DNA of 64,000 nt. Origin: Acorus gramineus (lineage: Eukaryota; Streptophyta; Magnoliopsida; Acorales; Acoraceae). The stretch spans positions 8,888,268-8,952,267 of the forward strand of contig CM060849.1 in the NCBI GenBank assembly GCA_030737835.1. The letters run 5' to 3'. Of this stretch, positions 12,135 through 23,200 are shown in pieces. A program made the translations under genes and the position numbers. Below the pieces are notes generated by a model. The model did not search any database. It had not been told where the DNA came from and worked only from the letters and a program-made list of their open reading frames with translations. How positions within the stretch are numbered: the first letter of the stretch is position 1; each line of letters starts with the position of its first letter.

Positions 12135-13112
12135 CTATGCACTTTTTTCAACTTCGTAGTACTATCAAAAATATCATGTCTAGCAAAAGTCATATTAACT
12201 TATTCATACCGACTGATCCAACTCAACCGAATTCATAATGAACATGTTATTCATTATTGGTGGACTAGATAATTAATGTACCAACAATATTCAATCAATG
12301 ATCACTATAATTCTCTCTCAATCAACCAATGTTTCTCGTTTCATAAACATTAATTTTCAATAAGTAAACATTATCCATGATCAATTTATAAAACCATTCG
12401 GAATATAAAAAAATGTCTACCATATAACTAGGGTTAGGTTTGCTATTGAAAAAAGGTTTCAAGAAATACATTTAACAAAGGGATAACATACAAATCTAAA
12501 GTGACAACTACCTTGATTATTCCATTCAAATTTAAGGTGAAATAAGTTAGGGATAACATTCAAATCTAAGGTAAAATAACTAAACATTACCCAATACCAA
12601 TTTATGAACCATTTGGAATATAAAAAATATCTATGCCAGAATTAATATTAAGGTTCGCTAAAAAAAGGTTTCAAGAAATACATTGAAAATAAAGGAATAA
12701 CATTGAAATCTAATGTGAAAGCTAGCTACATTGAAATCTAAAGGGGATAATATTTGCATGTTTATTCCAAGTGAATAACATTGAAATGAACATACACTAT
12801 TATACCTTGATGGATGATTGTGTTATGCATGAAAATGGAGAGCGAATGGAGGGGAGCACCTGTGATTCGGTGTACCGGAGGCGGAACACCGGCGGTGGGT
12901 GGAGCCAGAGGGGAGCAAAAGTGTAGATGGAGAAGAACAAGAGGGAGGGATAGAAAAAGAAGAGAGAGGGTTGTGGAAAAAATGCTAGGGATGGGGTTGT
13001 CAGGCAAATCATCACATATATTAAGGGTGGGTTAGAAAACTTTAAAATCTGTTGGGGTGGGGATGAAAACGGGGTGAGTTAGAAAATACAAGGGGTGGTA
13101 ATAGCTGCCCCC

Positions 13113-13605
13113 ATTGGTAAATAACACTACTTAATGCTAAAGATATAGGATAAACAGGGGACACAAGCTGTAGGTCAAGTGCTCACGAGAACCAGCCCAA
13201 GAAAGCTTTGGATTCCTTTTTTCCAGAAAATGTTGCACTCAGCCTATTTTATAGTAAAAATATAAACCTCACATGTTTTTATTTTTTTAAAATTGTATAT
13301 ATCATCTAATAAAGTATGCACTTTTTTAAAAGGTGAAATGTACACTCCAATGAATAATTTTTTTAAAAAAAAATTAGTGCTCCCCAAGCTTTGATCCCTT
13401 GACCTCCATATTGGATTAGTGTGATGTTAGCCGACTAACCCCAAGCTTGGTTTGCTATATTTCAATGAATTGAATGCTATCATTTATAGAAAATATGAAC
13501 GAGGATGTTAAGAAGGTATATATAAGACTGCATTTGAGATAATAAAATGGACTGAGTATAACAGAACTCTTTTGTTTTCCGTCACTCACATGGGGAATTG
13601 AACCC
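13113..13605. other. Intergenic stretch with a tRNA-derived SINE-like segment on the minus strand
   Basis: Around 13375-13450, the minus strand has a box-A-like TTAGTCGGCTAAC and, about 35 bases on, a weak box-B-like GGTCAAGGGATC, the spacing seen in tRNA-derived SINEs. No tail or target duplication was confirmed. The rest shows nothing recognisable. Confidence 0.3.
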
Positions 13606-14780
13606 ACATTTGTTACGATTTAAGGATCTTGGGAACCAATATATTTAGGGAATAATCAAATAAACACAAAGCAAGACACAAAATTTACGTGATTTGATAA
13701 ATATTGCCTACGCACACGAAGAACATCAGAGATCAATCCACTTTATTCTAGAGGTTTTTATAATAGTCACGTTGAAAATAAAAAACCATGCTCGACCCCC
13801 ATCAAACTATGCAAAGTGCCTACAATACTCTGTGTACAGGAATCGGGCTCCATAATATAATGTCCACTACCACATAATCGAGGCTGGTTGAGATGAGTAT
13901 TATACTTCATATGTAAGTAGACAGGAAATCTTGCGCACTTCCTAGGGGCACCACGAGAGTCTTGGACAGTCAGGTAAATGGGTGGTGCCATCCAGCCCAG
14001 AACATGACCAAACACGGATCACCCGAAGAAAACAGCCTAGTTCTCTTGTCAAGGAGTCCACTCGGGGAAACTTACCCATGAAGTCTTGCTCGGGGAGTAC
14101 CTTCCCTCCAGGGCAGGATGATTCAGTGACCAGACCAACACTGTCTCAAGAACGATCAAGGCCAGCCGACCAGACTAGCCATTTATACCCAACATGACCT
14201 TTGGAGAGTCCCCAAGACTAACCATCCTGACCTGGATTTGAACCTAGTCCTAACCATATGAGGAGGGGGACCACTAACACTCTATGGCAAGGCCATAGAT
14301 GCTTTGCTCCGTCAAATTGGTAGAGATGTGTCATGACCCTTACAAGCCGTCTGTCATTGTTCGTTGCAGTCACAGTTGGGGCCAACGAGAGGGCGACACG
14401 TGGCCATGACATCATAACAAACCTCCAGTCTCATATCCCATGAAATCTCTCATGTCAAAAGATTTCGGCCGAGATAAAGAGATGTATGGACGGGAAATGA
14501 CGTGGCCACTGACTTGGCTACAAAGGCAGGAGAAGTAGGAGAAAGAAGGGAGATTCACAAGTAAGCTCTCGAAAAACACCCTAGTCTTCTAGTTTTAGAG
14601 TCATCTTCTTCATCCTCATATTCTCCTTTCATTCACTCCATTGACTTGAGCAATGGAGTCCATTTGGCTAGCACTACACCGATGTCCCCTAGGCTCTTTG
14701 TGTACAAGATTTCAGGCGCAACGACCTGGATACTCACCTAGAGGCGGACTTCTGAACCGACTACACTTTTTGAGGGAAAA
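13606..14780 (+). mobile_element. Decayed LTR remnant, probably gypsy-type
   Basis: The region from TGTTACGATTTAAGG (13611) runs through an ACGTGATTTGATAA / TTGCCTACGCACACG block common in plant LTRs. It continues to CAGGCGCAACGACCTGGATA, CTCACCTAGAGGCGG and GACTACA near 14770, a 3' segment I associate with gypsy LTRs. Perfect 5-bp flanks were not found, so the borders are approximate. Near 14215-14300 the minus strand holds a good tRNA box B (GGTTCAAATCC), which may mark a SINE. Confidence 0.4.
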
Positions 14781-15349
14781 CACCATCTTCAATTCAATGT
14801 ATATTGTATATTGTGTTATATATAATTTGTACCTTGTTTTCAATAGTCATATTTTTCTATTTTTTGAATTTTTTCATATATTGTTATGGATGTTGGAGCA
14901 CTATTATATTATATGTTTTCTATATCTTGTTATATGATTTGAGTACCTTGTTATGACTATATTAATGTCATTCGGTTTGAAATATTTGTACACAACACGC
15001 TGTTATGAGAATTTTATACTTTCTTATATGCTAGTTGTACGTTGTCATGAAGTCAAAGTATAACTTTTCATATTGTTTATGTAAACTATTAATTAAATAG
15101 ATATTAATAAAGTTAGCATATTGTAAAAGAGAGAAAAATATATTCCAGTATAATAACCAATCTAAAGCCTGACAACAAAAATCCACTAAAAAAAAAACCA
15201 ACAATCCACTTTCGCTCCTTCGCCATAAACCAAAAACAGAAGAAAAATTTCAGAGTTCAAAAAAATCCACTAAAAATCCTAATAGAGTTCAAAAATCCAA
15301 ATTAAAAAAAAAACAAAAAACACTACAAAAATGTCATATCTCAAAAAAA
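14781..15349. other. AT-rich spacer, nothing recognised
   Basis: It lies between the LTR remnant and the small Mutator-like element. It holds A-runs and repeated AATCCACTAAAAA words near 15175-15300 but no gene or paired transposon ends. Confidence 0.5.
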
Positions 15350-16165
15350 GGGGTTATTATTTTCACCCCCGTGTTATCTAATCCACCCCATTATACACCC
15401 CTTCAGATTTTGACAAACTACAAAACCATCCCACAATAAAACAATAGCATTACACCTGCAAACCCACCCCTATCATTTGAAAAATATATTTCTCTCTCTT
15501 CTTCCTCTCTTCTTCTCCAACAACCCCAAAGCAAGCCTCAACCATGGCTTCTACGGAAGATAATAACCCCTCGGAGAAACCCAACGCCACATAGTCCTCA
15601 CCACATCCCTCACTTGCCTACTCACTGCCCCTGCCCCCCCACATCACTTTCTCCTTCAGCACTGCTACGTCCAATGCCACCCTCTCAAAGATCCTCTATG
15701 CCTCTGCATCATTCACACCCAACCTCTCCCTCTACATCGTTTTTTATGGCGTTCCGGATGGCTACATCCCGTCCCCGACGAACCCAGAATAGAAAGTCGG
15801 GCTCTTCCTCAAGTCCCCCCCTGCAAACTTCAAATTGGCAATGGTGGCTACAGGAAGCGGGCACGTTGACCGCATCATCAGCGACTTCCTCCCACTCTCG
15901 TCGGATCTCGTGGAGTAGATGCGCACCACGTGGGTGTCCCTCTAGACAAGCGCGCTCTACAGCCTCTCTGCGTACGTGTACATCGATTGAAGAGGGTGGT
16001 GGAGGGAGTTCGTTTGCGGAGGAGCTATGGCGGAGGTCCACTCCATCACCAACAACTCCCCGATGACTTTTTTGAAGAGGTTGGTTCCTCTACCTAAAAA
16101 ACTATGATTTCTAATTTTTTGAAGGGGGTGGGTTGAGAAACTTAAGGGGTGGAAATAATGGCCCC
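15350..16165 (+). mobile_element. Small Mutator-like element carrying a gene fragment (Pack-MULE-like)
   Basis: The left end is GGGGTTATTATTTTCACCCC; the right end, on the complement, is GGGGCCATTATTTCCACCCC, followed on both sides by further similar CACCCC words. Flanks are TCAAAAAAA and ACTAAAAAA, a plausible but imperfect 9-bp duplication. The termini resemble the GGCAGCTATTACCACCCC family at 13112 and 58624. The interior is a GC-rich stretch that reads as a protein fragment. Confidence 0.6.
15544..16100 (+). pseudogene. Captured gene fragment of unknown family
   Basis: From ATG 15544 one frame reads MASTEDNNPSEK, then ITFSFSTATSNATLSKILY, YIVFYGVPDGYIPSPTNP, KVGLFLKSPPANFKLAMVA, and SLSAYVYID. 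It is interrupted by TAG or TGA codons after NAT, NPE, LVE, VSL and YID. It has natural amino-acid composition and GC-rich third positions, unlike its surroundings. The family is not recognised. It is probably a piece of host gene carried by the flanking transposon. Confidence 0.5.
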
Positions 16166-16494
16166 ACTAAAAAAACCCACCACTACATCTGTCGATTATC
16201 ACCATATCGATATGAATTTTTGACGATGAAGTCATGATCCGGGTTCTCTCAGACTTGGTTTCAGTCTCTATGCGACGTATCTAATCATCGTCCGAAGGAT
16301 CATCAAAGCTCACTCGACTGTTTACTAGGATGTGTTGTGATCACCACTTGATTTTTCTCAAAAGAAAGAAAAGATGATGATCGCCTCGCAGGGAATAGGG
16401 GTTCTCCTCTCAAGGATTACGGCTGACCATGCCTTGAGGTGAAATGAAGTTCAGTTAGCCTCTCAAAACCTAAAGAAAAGGAAAAGTATAATGA

Positions 16495-18708
16495 TGGCAA
16501 AGGGTGATTGACAATGAAAGGTGGTATTAGTCAGAACGAGGTTTGTAAAATCTAAGATTTTGAAAATGAAAAGAAAACAAGCAAACAAGCTGGAAGAAAT
16601 GATGCAAGAAAACGTTGAGGCTCGAAATCAGACAATAAACCCAAATTCAGCGAGAACAAAACTGACAGCCCTCATGGGAGCCGTCACCAAACAAACCCGA
16701 AGGCTCTTATGTGAGCCATTCCGAAGCCAATGGACAATCAGTGAAAACAACATGACTTTAATAAACCGAGGAGCTTTGCAAAATAAAAAAGAAAGGAAAA
16801 TAGTGAGCAATGGATTAGAGGAACAACTAAAAAAAAGATCAAATGTACCAAGGAAACCGACAATTCTTATGAGAGCCATCGCATAGTGAATAAAAAAAGG
16901 TTAATGAAGCCATGAATCAGAAGGCTTGTAGATCTAGAATTACGAGTAAAACCGATGCCTCCTCTATGAGCTGTCTCAAATAAGATCAAGAAATTTAGTA
17001 AAACAAAATGGCTTAATGAACTAGAAACACTTTTTAACCAAAGAAGTGATGGATAAACCGACAGCTCCCCTATGGACCGTCAGTAAAACCGACGGCTCTT
17101 ATGTAAGCCAACGATCTACAGTTCCATATTTTTTTAGAAAACAAGCAACAAAGAATATTTGCAGAAAAGCAAAGCAAAAAAGCAATAGCACAATAGCTTA
17201 GTAGTAAGGAAATGTAGTAAAGAGTGAATAAACTTATAGAACAATAAGCAAGATAGGTAAAGAGTAGTGGTAATCAAATAAAAAGACAAAAGAAAGCAAG
17301 TAAATGGGGTTAGTAGTCCTTGGGAGAGTATCCCAAACAAAAAGGGATTCTCAAATGGTCTTAAGACCAACTGGCCGACGGCCCTAGTGTAGGCCGTCCG
17401 TCATATGCTTCTTATTCTCAAAAAGGGAGTTCTAAGTCCAAGATTTATGCAACCACACTCACACCAATTGATTGAACCTAGCTTTACATTGCTTATAAAC
17501 TCAGAAATCTTTGATTACAAGGTCAAAGAGATTGTGAAGGCAAGCTTTCTTAAAGAAACTTTAGAAAAAGAAGAAGAAAAGAAACGATGGAAACATGGGT
17601 GAACAAAGGGAATGGGAAAGATAGTTTTCTTCTCTATATGCTCTCTTCTTCTCTGGTTTCAAGTGGTGGGGAGGTTGAATCCGAGCAGGGTTTCTTCTAT
17701 TCTTTCTTTGCTTAGGCCTTTTTTTTGTTCTTCTTCAACAACACCCCCCTTTTATAGAGTTCTTGATCCGCTCATATTTAGACAACACATAGGGGCATTA
17801 AATGCTTCCTTCCCCCATCATCCAAAACCTGCAAACTCGTCCCCTTGGAGTGGCAATCGAGGATGGAGCGCAATTTCCTTTTGCCCAGTTGTTTTGCCAG
17901 CTTTTCGGATGCAAACAGGTCAACGGCGCTGGTTCGAGCAGTCAAAAATTAACCCTAGAAATTTTAGGGTTTCTGGAAAGTGGTCCTGTGAAAGGAAAAC
18001 CCACGGCTCCCTCCGACGGCTCAGGCCTAAAATCGACAGCTCCTAGATAAGCCGTCACATAACCGATGGCTCATGGCCCAGCCATCACTCTTTGAAAGGT
18101 GTTTCATGATCCGCATTCTATAAGCTTTCCAACGCCGCTGACGGATCGAGAATCGGAGGTGTATTGCTCAAGTTATGATCCAATCTTATGGGGGGGTGTC
18201 CAACTACGAAAGGAAAACTGACAGCTCCATGTTGGGCCATCTCAAAAACGATGGTGCATGAGCTATCCGTTACTTTTTGAAGTGTCTTTCATGATTCTCA
18301 TTCTGTAAGATTTCCAACGCCACTGACAGAACGAGAATCAGAGGTGTATTGCTCACTTTATGATCCAATCTTATGAGAGGTGTCCTACTGCAAAAGGAAA
18401 ATCGACGGCTCCATATTGGGTCGTCTCAAAACTGATGGCTCATGTCATAGCTGTCAATTTTTTATGTGTCTTTCATGATCCTCATTCTATGAGCTTTCCC
18501 ACACCACTGACAGATCAAGAATCAGAGGTGCATTGCTCAAGTTATGATCCAATCTTTTGGGAGGTGTCCAACTGTCTGTGTAGGGGCATTCCTTTTGCTT
18601 CTTCTAGGGCCAAACCACGTTGATCTTGGATTGTTCGTTGTTGTCTAGTCTTTTGTGATTACTTTTGAGAGAATATGTGGTTCAAGACTGCATAAATCAG
18701 GTATTACA
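16495..18708 (-). mobile_element. Solo LTR of about 2.2 kb, probably gypsy-type, minus sense
   Basis: The minus strand begins TGTAATACCTGATTTATGC at 18708 and ends TTTGCCA at 16495. Both flanks are AATGA (16490-16494 and 18709-18713), a perfect 5-bp duplication. A strong TATA box, CTATAAAAGGGGG, lies on the minus strand near 17745. The TGTAATACC start is usual for chromovirus-type gypsy LTRs. Many words of the type GACGGCTC / GCCGTC recur through it. No retroviral-type genes are attached. The 5-bp flank could be chance, hence moderate confidence. Confidence 0.6.
18060..18580. repeat. Tandem repeat of about 184 bp, nearly three copies, within the solo LTR
   Basis: The segment CATTCTATAAGCTTTCCAAC recurs near 18112, 18298 and 18481 with small changes, each followed by TGACAGATCGAGAATCAGAG, then TTATGATCCAATCTTATG and a GACGGCTCCATATTGGG block. 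The period is about 184 bases. It lies in the presumed U3 (upstream of the TATA box on the minus strand), where such repeats often carry enhancer activity. Confidence 0.8.
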
Positions 18709-18713
18709 AATGA

Positions 18714-20244
18714 TAAGTATTACGCTATTTTGATCGGTAAAAAATGGGATATCTACACACCATCACCGCAATTGCTAACATCATCAATGTTAACTACCCA
18801 AGTCATCGTTGTCACTGTCAACAACCATCGCCTAACCAAACTGGGGAATGAATCTGTGGCATAGTGTGGAAGGAGGAGAAAAGATGTGAGACTCAAAATG
18901 AAAATATAATATGGATGAAATGGAAAATATGTTAATTGTTAATCAAGAGGTCTACAAATATTAAAACTTTAATGTGGGGATTTTTAGGTGAGGTGAAAAA
19001 GGCTAAAAACCTAAAAAAATGAGCGAACAAAAATGGCTTATAAAGATGGCAAGAGTGTCCAAGTGAAGGTGGAGTGGACAATCTTCCCAACGGGTCTTTG
19101 ATCTATTTGACTCACTCGAAATGGCGTGCTCTTCAGAGGCCATCGTTTCTACCATGATAACTTGCTTGACTTGACAGTCCACTTCATCAAGGAGTGGGGT
19201 TGCGGTTTGGCTGGGGCTAAATGCATCAATTTTGACAGGGGTAGATTGTACATTCAAGAGCGGCGAGTTTCGTTTTGGTTTTCCCCTTACGTTTCCTTTT
19301 TGGTTGGTCACAAACCTCTTGTGACCACCTTGTTTTCTCATTTATTTTTTCTTTCGCTTTTTTATTCAGACCTATGTAATTCTTTTTGAAGTCATATATG
19401 GACTATCTTTGTTATAAAAATAAAAAAACCAAAAATGGCCAAATGTTAATTTACCTTTCTTTTGTTTTTCGTTCTTTTGAAAAAAAATTATATTTTAGTT
19501 TCGAAACATAAATCATAAGCCTCTGTTTCAATAATAATATAAGCTATCTAGAATAAATAATTTAGATAACTATGCTAGTGTAATAAGCTATTTTATTTTG
19601 GATTTATTATTATTATATTAATTAGGAACGCAATAATAATGATTTTGTTGTTTCATTGACCATATATGTAAATTATGGATAAAAGATAGAATATAATATG
19701 AGTAAAAATTTATAAAATACAAAACATATTAAAATGTAGCCCTATTATATTTATATCAATAAAATATAACAGATAGAATGATAAAGTTTTATTCTTATAT
19801 AAAATATTAGAGCGCTGTTACATTAAGTTTTTTTTACAGTCCAAAATACGGTCCTATATACCTCTTTAAAAATCCTGTGAAGCATATACCACATTAGATG
19901 ATATATATACTTCGTTAAATAATTTTTTACACTTATTAAAAATAGTTTTATTTAACTCAAAATAAAGCAATATACATTTTTTTATCAAAACATATAACAT
20001 CATTAGATAATGTTTATTATTAAAAAAAAAATATATGGTTTGAGTTTTAGTTGTTAAAAGTGATTCGAGTCTAACATTTTTCAAAATATTAATAACTATA
20101 CATTCCTCTCCCTGTTCTGACGTAACTATACCATATATTCGCCAGTAAAGAGTGTAACAGGTTATTCATAACTATTCCATCTTATTCCAGAGCTAACTCG
20201 ATCTCTCCAAATATCGATCGAATCCGCTGTTATTGTTTGATCAA
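18714..20244. other. Intergenic region and promoter of the CCCH gene
   Basis: AT-rich, with no convincing gene. The last 150 bases before the start codon at 20245 contain pyrimidine-rich sequence and a weak CATATATTCG TATA-like motif near 20130; the transcription start is not clear. Confidence 0.5.
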
Positions 20245-23200
20245 ATGTCGGACCCGACCGAAGGAATAGAAGACCCTCCACCGGAGGCCGCCGAAACCCT
20301 AACCACCGCCGCCAACCGCAAAGAGAAGAGGAAGGCTTTGAAGAAGCAGAAACGGAAGCAGATACGGAGGGAGGCCGCCATACAGAGGAGGGAGGAGGAG
20401 GAGGTGAGGTCCAGTGATCCGGCGGAGCAGCTTAAGATAGAGATTAAGGAGAGGGAGGAGGCGGAGGCGGCGGAGCGCGCGAGGCGGGAGTTCGAGGAGA
20501 GGGAGAAGTTGTGGTTGGAGGCCGCCGAGGCCAGGCGGAGGAAGGCCGAGGAGGAGGCGGAGGAGGAGGCGAAGAGGGAGAAGCTTCTTGAGGAGGCGAA
20601 GAAGGTTCGGGTTTTGATTTCTCTTGCGAAACTTTGCTTTGTTTTGTTATTTTTATGAAATGAAAACATGGATTTTGGAAGATTATGAGTTTCTGAGATC
20701 TTTCGAGGGCTTTTGTGTGACATTTGTGCATGTTCAGTTTTAAGGGTTGTTTAAGTAGGATCCTAATATTGAAAGATTGTGATGATTAAGGTTCTCCAAT
20801 TTCATTGTTTTGTTTTACAAATTCATTGGTTTTACTGATGGGTTGTTCATGGATTCAGTTTATAGGATCTGTTGATGGGTCGACCTTGAAAGTGTCTTTT
20901 AATGACTGCAGAGGTTTTAAATTTATGAAATGTATTCCTCTTATGGATTATTTTTACTACTAATAATATCATTTCAAAGCTACCCAATTTTAATAAAAAA
21001 AATTCTTCTGTAATTTGTGATAAGTGCTTGAATTTTCCTAAAAAATTTCACCTTATAAAAATTGTTGTACTATCAATGATATAATTCGAATAATTGGCTC
21101 TTCTCAATTAATCTTGAACTTTGACCTCCCAAGAGTTTTATGGAAATTATTATCTTTGATCTTCAAAGATTTTAACTTTCATGTATACACTTCATTTCAC
21201 CCATTTGACGTTGAGAACCATGACTTGAAAGGCATGTTAGTTATACTCATAGAGAGAAATCAAATGTCACTGTGTCACTTACATTGTCACATTTTGAATA
21301 GTTATGAAGGATTTCTAATCCGAACTGCATCACTTTATAGATATCTTGTATGATGTATGTTTCAAAGTTTTGAAGTATTATTACTATGATGTGAACAAAG
21401 GGGTCCTGCGTATCAATTTTTCCCATTTGTCAAGTCTGATCCAATGATGCCCATTAGACTTGGCTTCCTCATCCACTCCCATCCATCTCCATAAGATTTT
21501 GATATTGTCCTATTGCTTCCATAAGCATTGGTTTCCATTATTTTTTCACTCCACATCGGCATCATCCATTTTTAATTCTTTTTTTTCTGACTGCTTGTGG
21601 AACCATTGTTAGGTAGAGAACAAGAATGAGTTGGACGATAGCGATGCTTGGGATTACATTGAAGAAGGGCCGGCAGAAATTATCTGGCAGGGTAATGAGA
21701 TAATAGTGAAGAAGAAACGGATAAGGGTTCCCAAAAGGGATGCTGATCAGAAGACAAGCAAAAAGGTATTCATTGTGTTTTATCACTGTTTTCTCGACAT
21801 TTGTGTCTATGAGTTCTCTTATTTCATTGAAGATCCTTTCATGAATGGGGTTCTGGTTCATGGTTAAATGAATGTGGGATTCCTTTATTGGTAAGAATAT
21901 TATTTTTATTTGGGGGGATTTTTTTGATATGCCTGATGATCACTTTAAGTTATCTTTCATGGGCACAATACTTTTTCAAGACTATAAAACTGAAGCACAA
22001 TCTTCATTCTGCAATGTACTCTAATGTATCATCATTGCATTGTTCTCAGGATATTGACAGACCCACTTCAAATCCTCTACCACCACAATCTGCAGCTTTT
22101 GCTGCACACAGAAATGATGCTCCAACCATATCTTCTCAAGAAGTTCTTGAAAATATTGCTCAGCAAAACCCAAATTTTGGAACTGAACAGGTATAACTAT
22201 CACAGCTCTTGACAAATTGCTCAAGGTTTTATCTAAGAGAAATTATGATTACTTTTGCAAGTTGCAACTAGTTTCATCTCTCTTTTTTTATTTGTAATTT
22301 AATAGGATAAAGCTCACTGTCCATTCCACATCAAAACGGGTGTCTGTCGCTTCGGCATGCATTGCAAGAGAGTTCATTTTCTCCCGGATAAATCCTGCAC
22401 ATTGCTCATCAAGAACATGTACAATGGTCCTGGACTTGCTTGGGAGCAAGATGAGGGGCTTGAGGTCTGTAATATTGTGCTCTCATGCGGCTGATGTTGT
22501 ATCCAAATCTATGCTCTTTGGTTACTTATCATGCTATCATGCCCTTGTATTTGATTGGCTGAAAATTTTCTTTTCTTACCTTTCATTGCCATTTGTCTGT
22601 GGAAGTCAGTTGAATCACCATTGGTCTACTTGGTAACTCTGAATGTTCATATTTCCCAATCTTATTGCATTCCTTGGGATAGGATAAGGAATTGATATCG
22701 CTATTAGATGTTTCTGCGGAGGTGGGAATATATTCTATATTTTCAAGAGATCAAGCATGGATAAGGTGATCTGGATTCTATATTAACTATAGTTGCATGC
22801 CTTTGCCCTTCAATGGGTGACTGTTATGATTAACAATTTTTTTATAATTTTTTAACAATGTTGTGAAGTATCTCATTGAGTGCCATAAAGTGAGACGTTA
22901 TTTTTGGCGTCACCATATTTTGCAGGATCCATAGAATGTTTGTAGCTCTATGAATTATTATCTGCTATTCTTTGACTTGATTCACATCAGAAATTTTTCT
23001 TGGAATGCATTGTCATGGAGGTTCGAGGGTTTTCCAGGATAATTGAGGAAGGTGGTCATGGACATGTATACGCGTCTGTATCCTATGCTACCTTTTGCAA
23101 TTTCATGGTTGTGAATGGTTATCTTAGAGCTCTCTGAATATTCAAGTGCCTTAATTGACACTTAATTATTTATATTTTTTCCCGAATTATGGTGTTTATT

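Larger units (their letters stand above)
2928..13112 (-). mobile_element. Mutator-like non-autonomous element, interrupted by a nest of other transposons
   Basis: The outer ends match the two ends of the 58624-60786 element in reverse orientation. The right end, read on the minus strand from 13112, begins GGGGGCAGCTATTACCACCC; the left end at 2928 begins GGGACTGTTATTTTCACTC. Internal blocks also match that element on the minus strand: the 11943-12134 reading frame, 11215-11420, and the hairpin repeats split between about 3030-3410 and 11075-11200. The DNA between 3411 and 11063 is foreign (CACTA, LTR, hAT). No target-site duplication was found at the outer ends, so pairing rests on shared internal order with the 60-kb copy. 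Alternatively these are two decayed copies. Confidence 0.6.

Noticed and set aside
15614-16066. A 150-residue Ser/Pro-rich plus-strand frame
   Set aside because: It is a shifted frame over the captured gene fragment; another frame gives natural protein composition.
20241-20723. Ser/Pro-rich minus-strand frames of 95 and 160 residues
   Set aside because: They are antisense shadows of the Glu/Arg-rich first exon of the CCCH gene.
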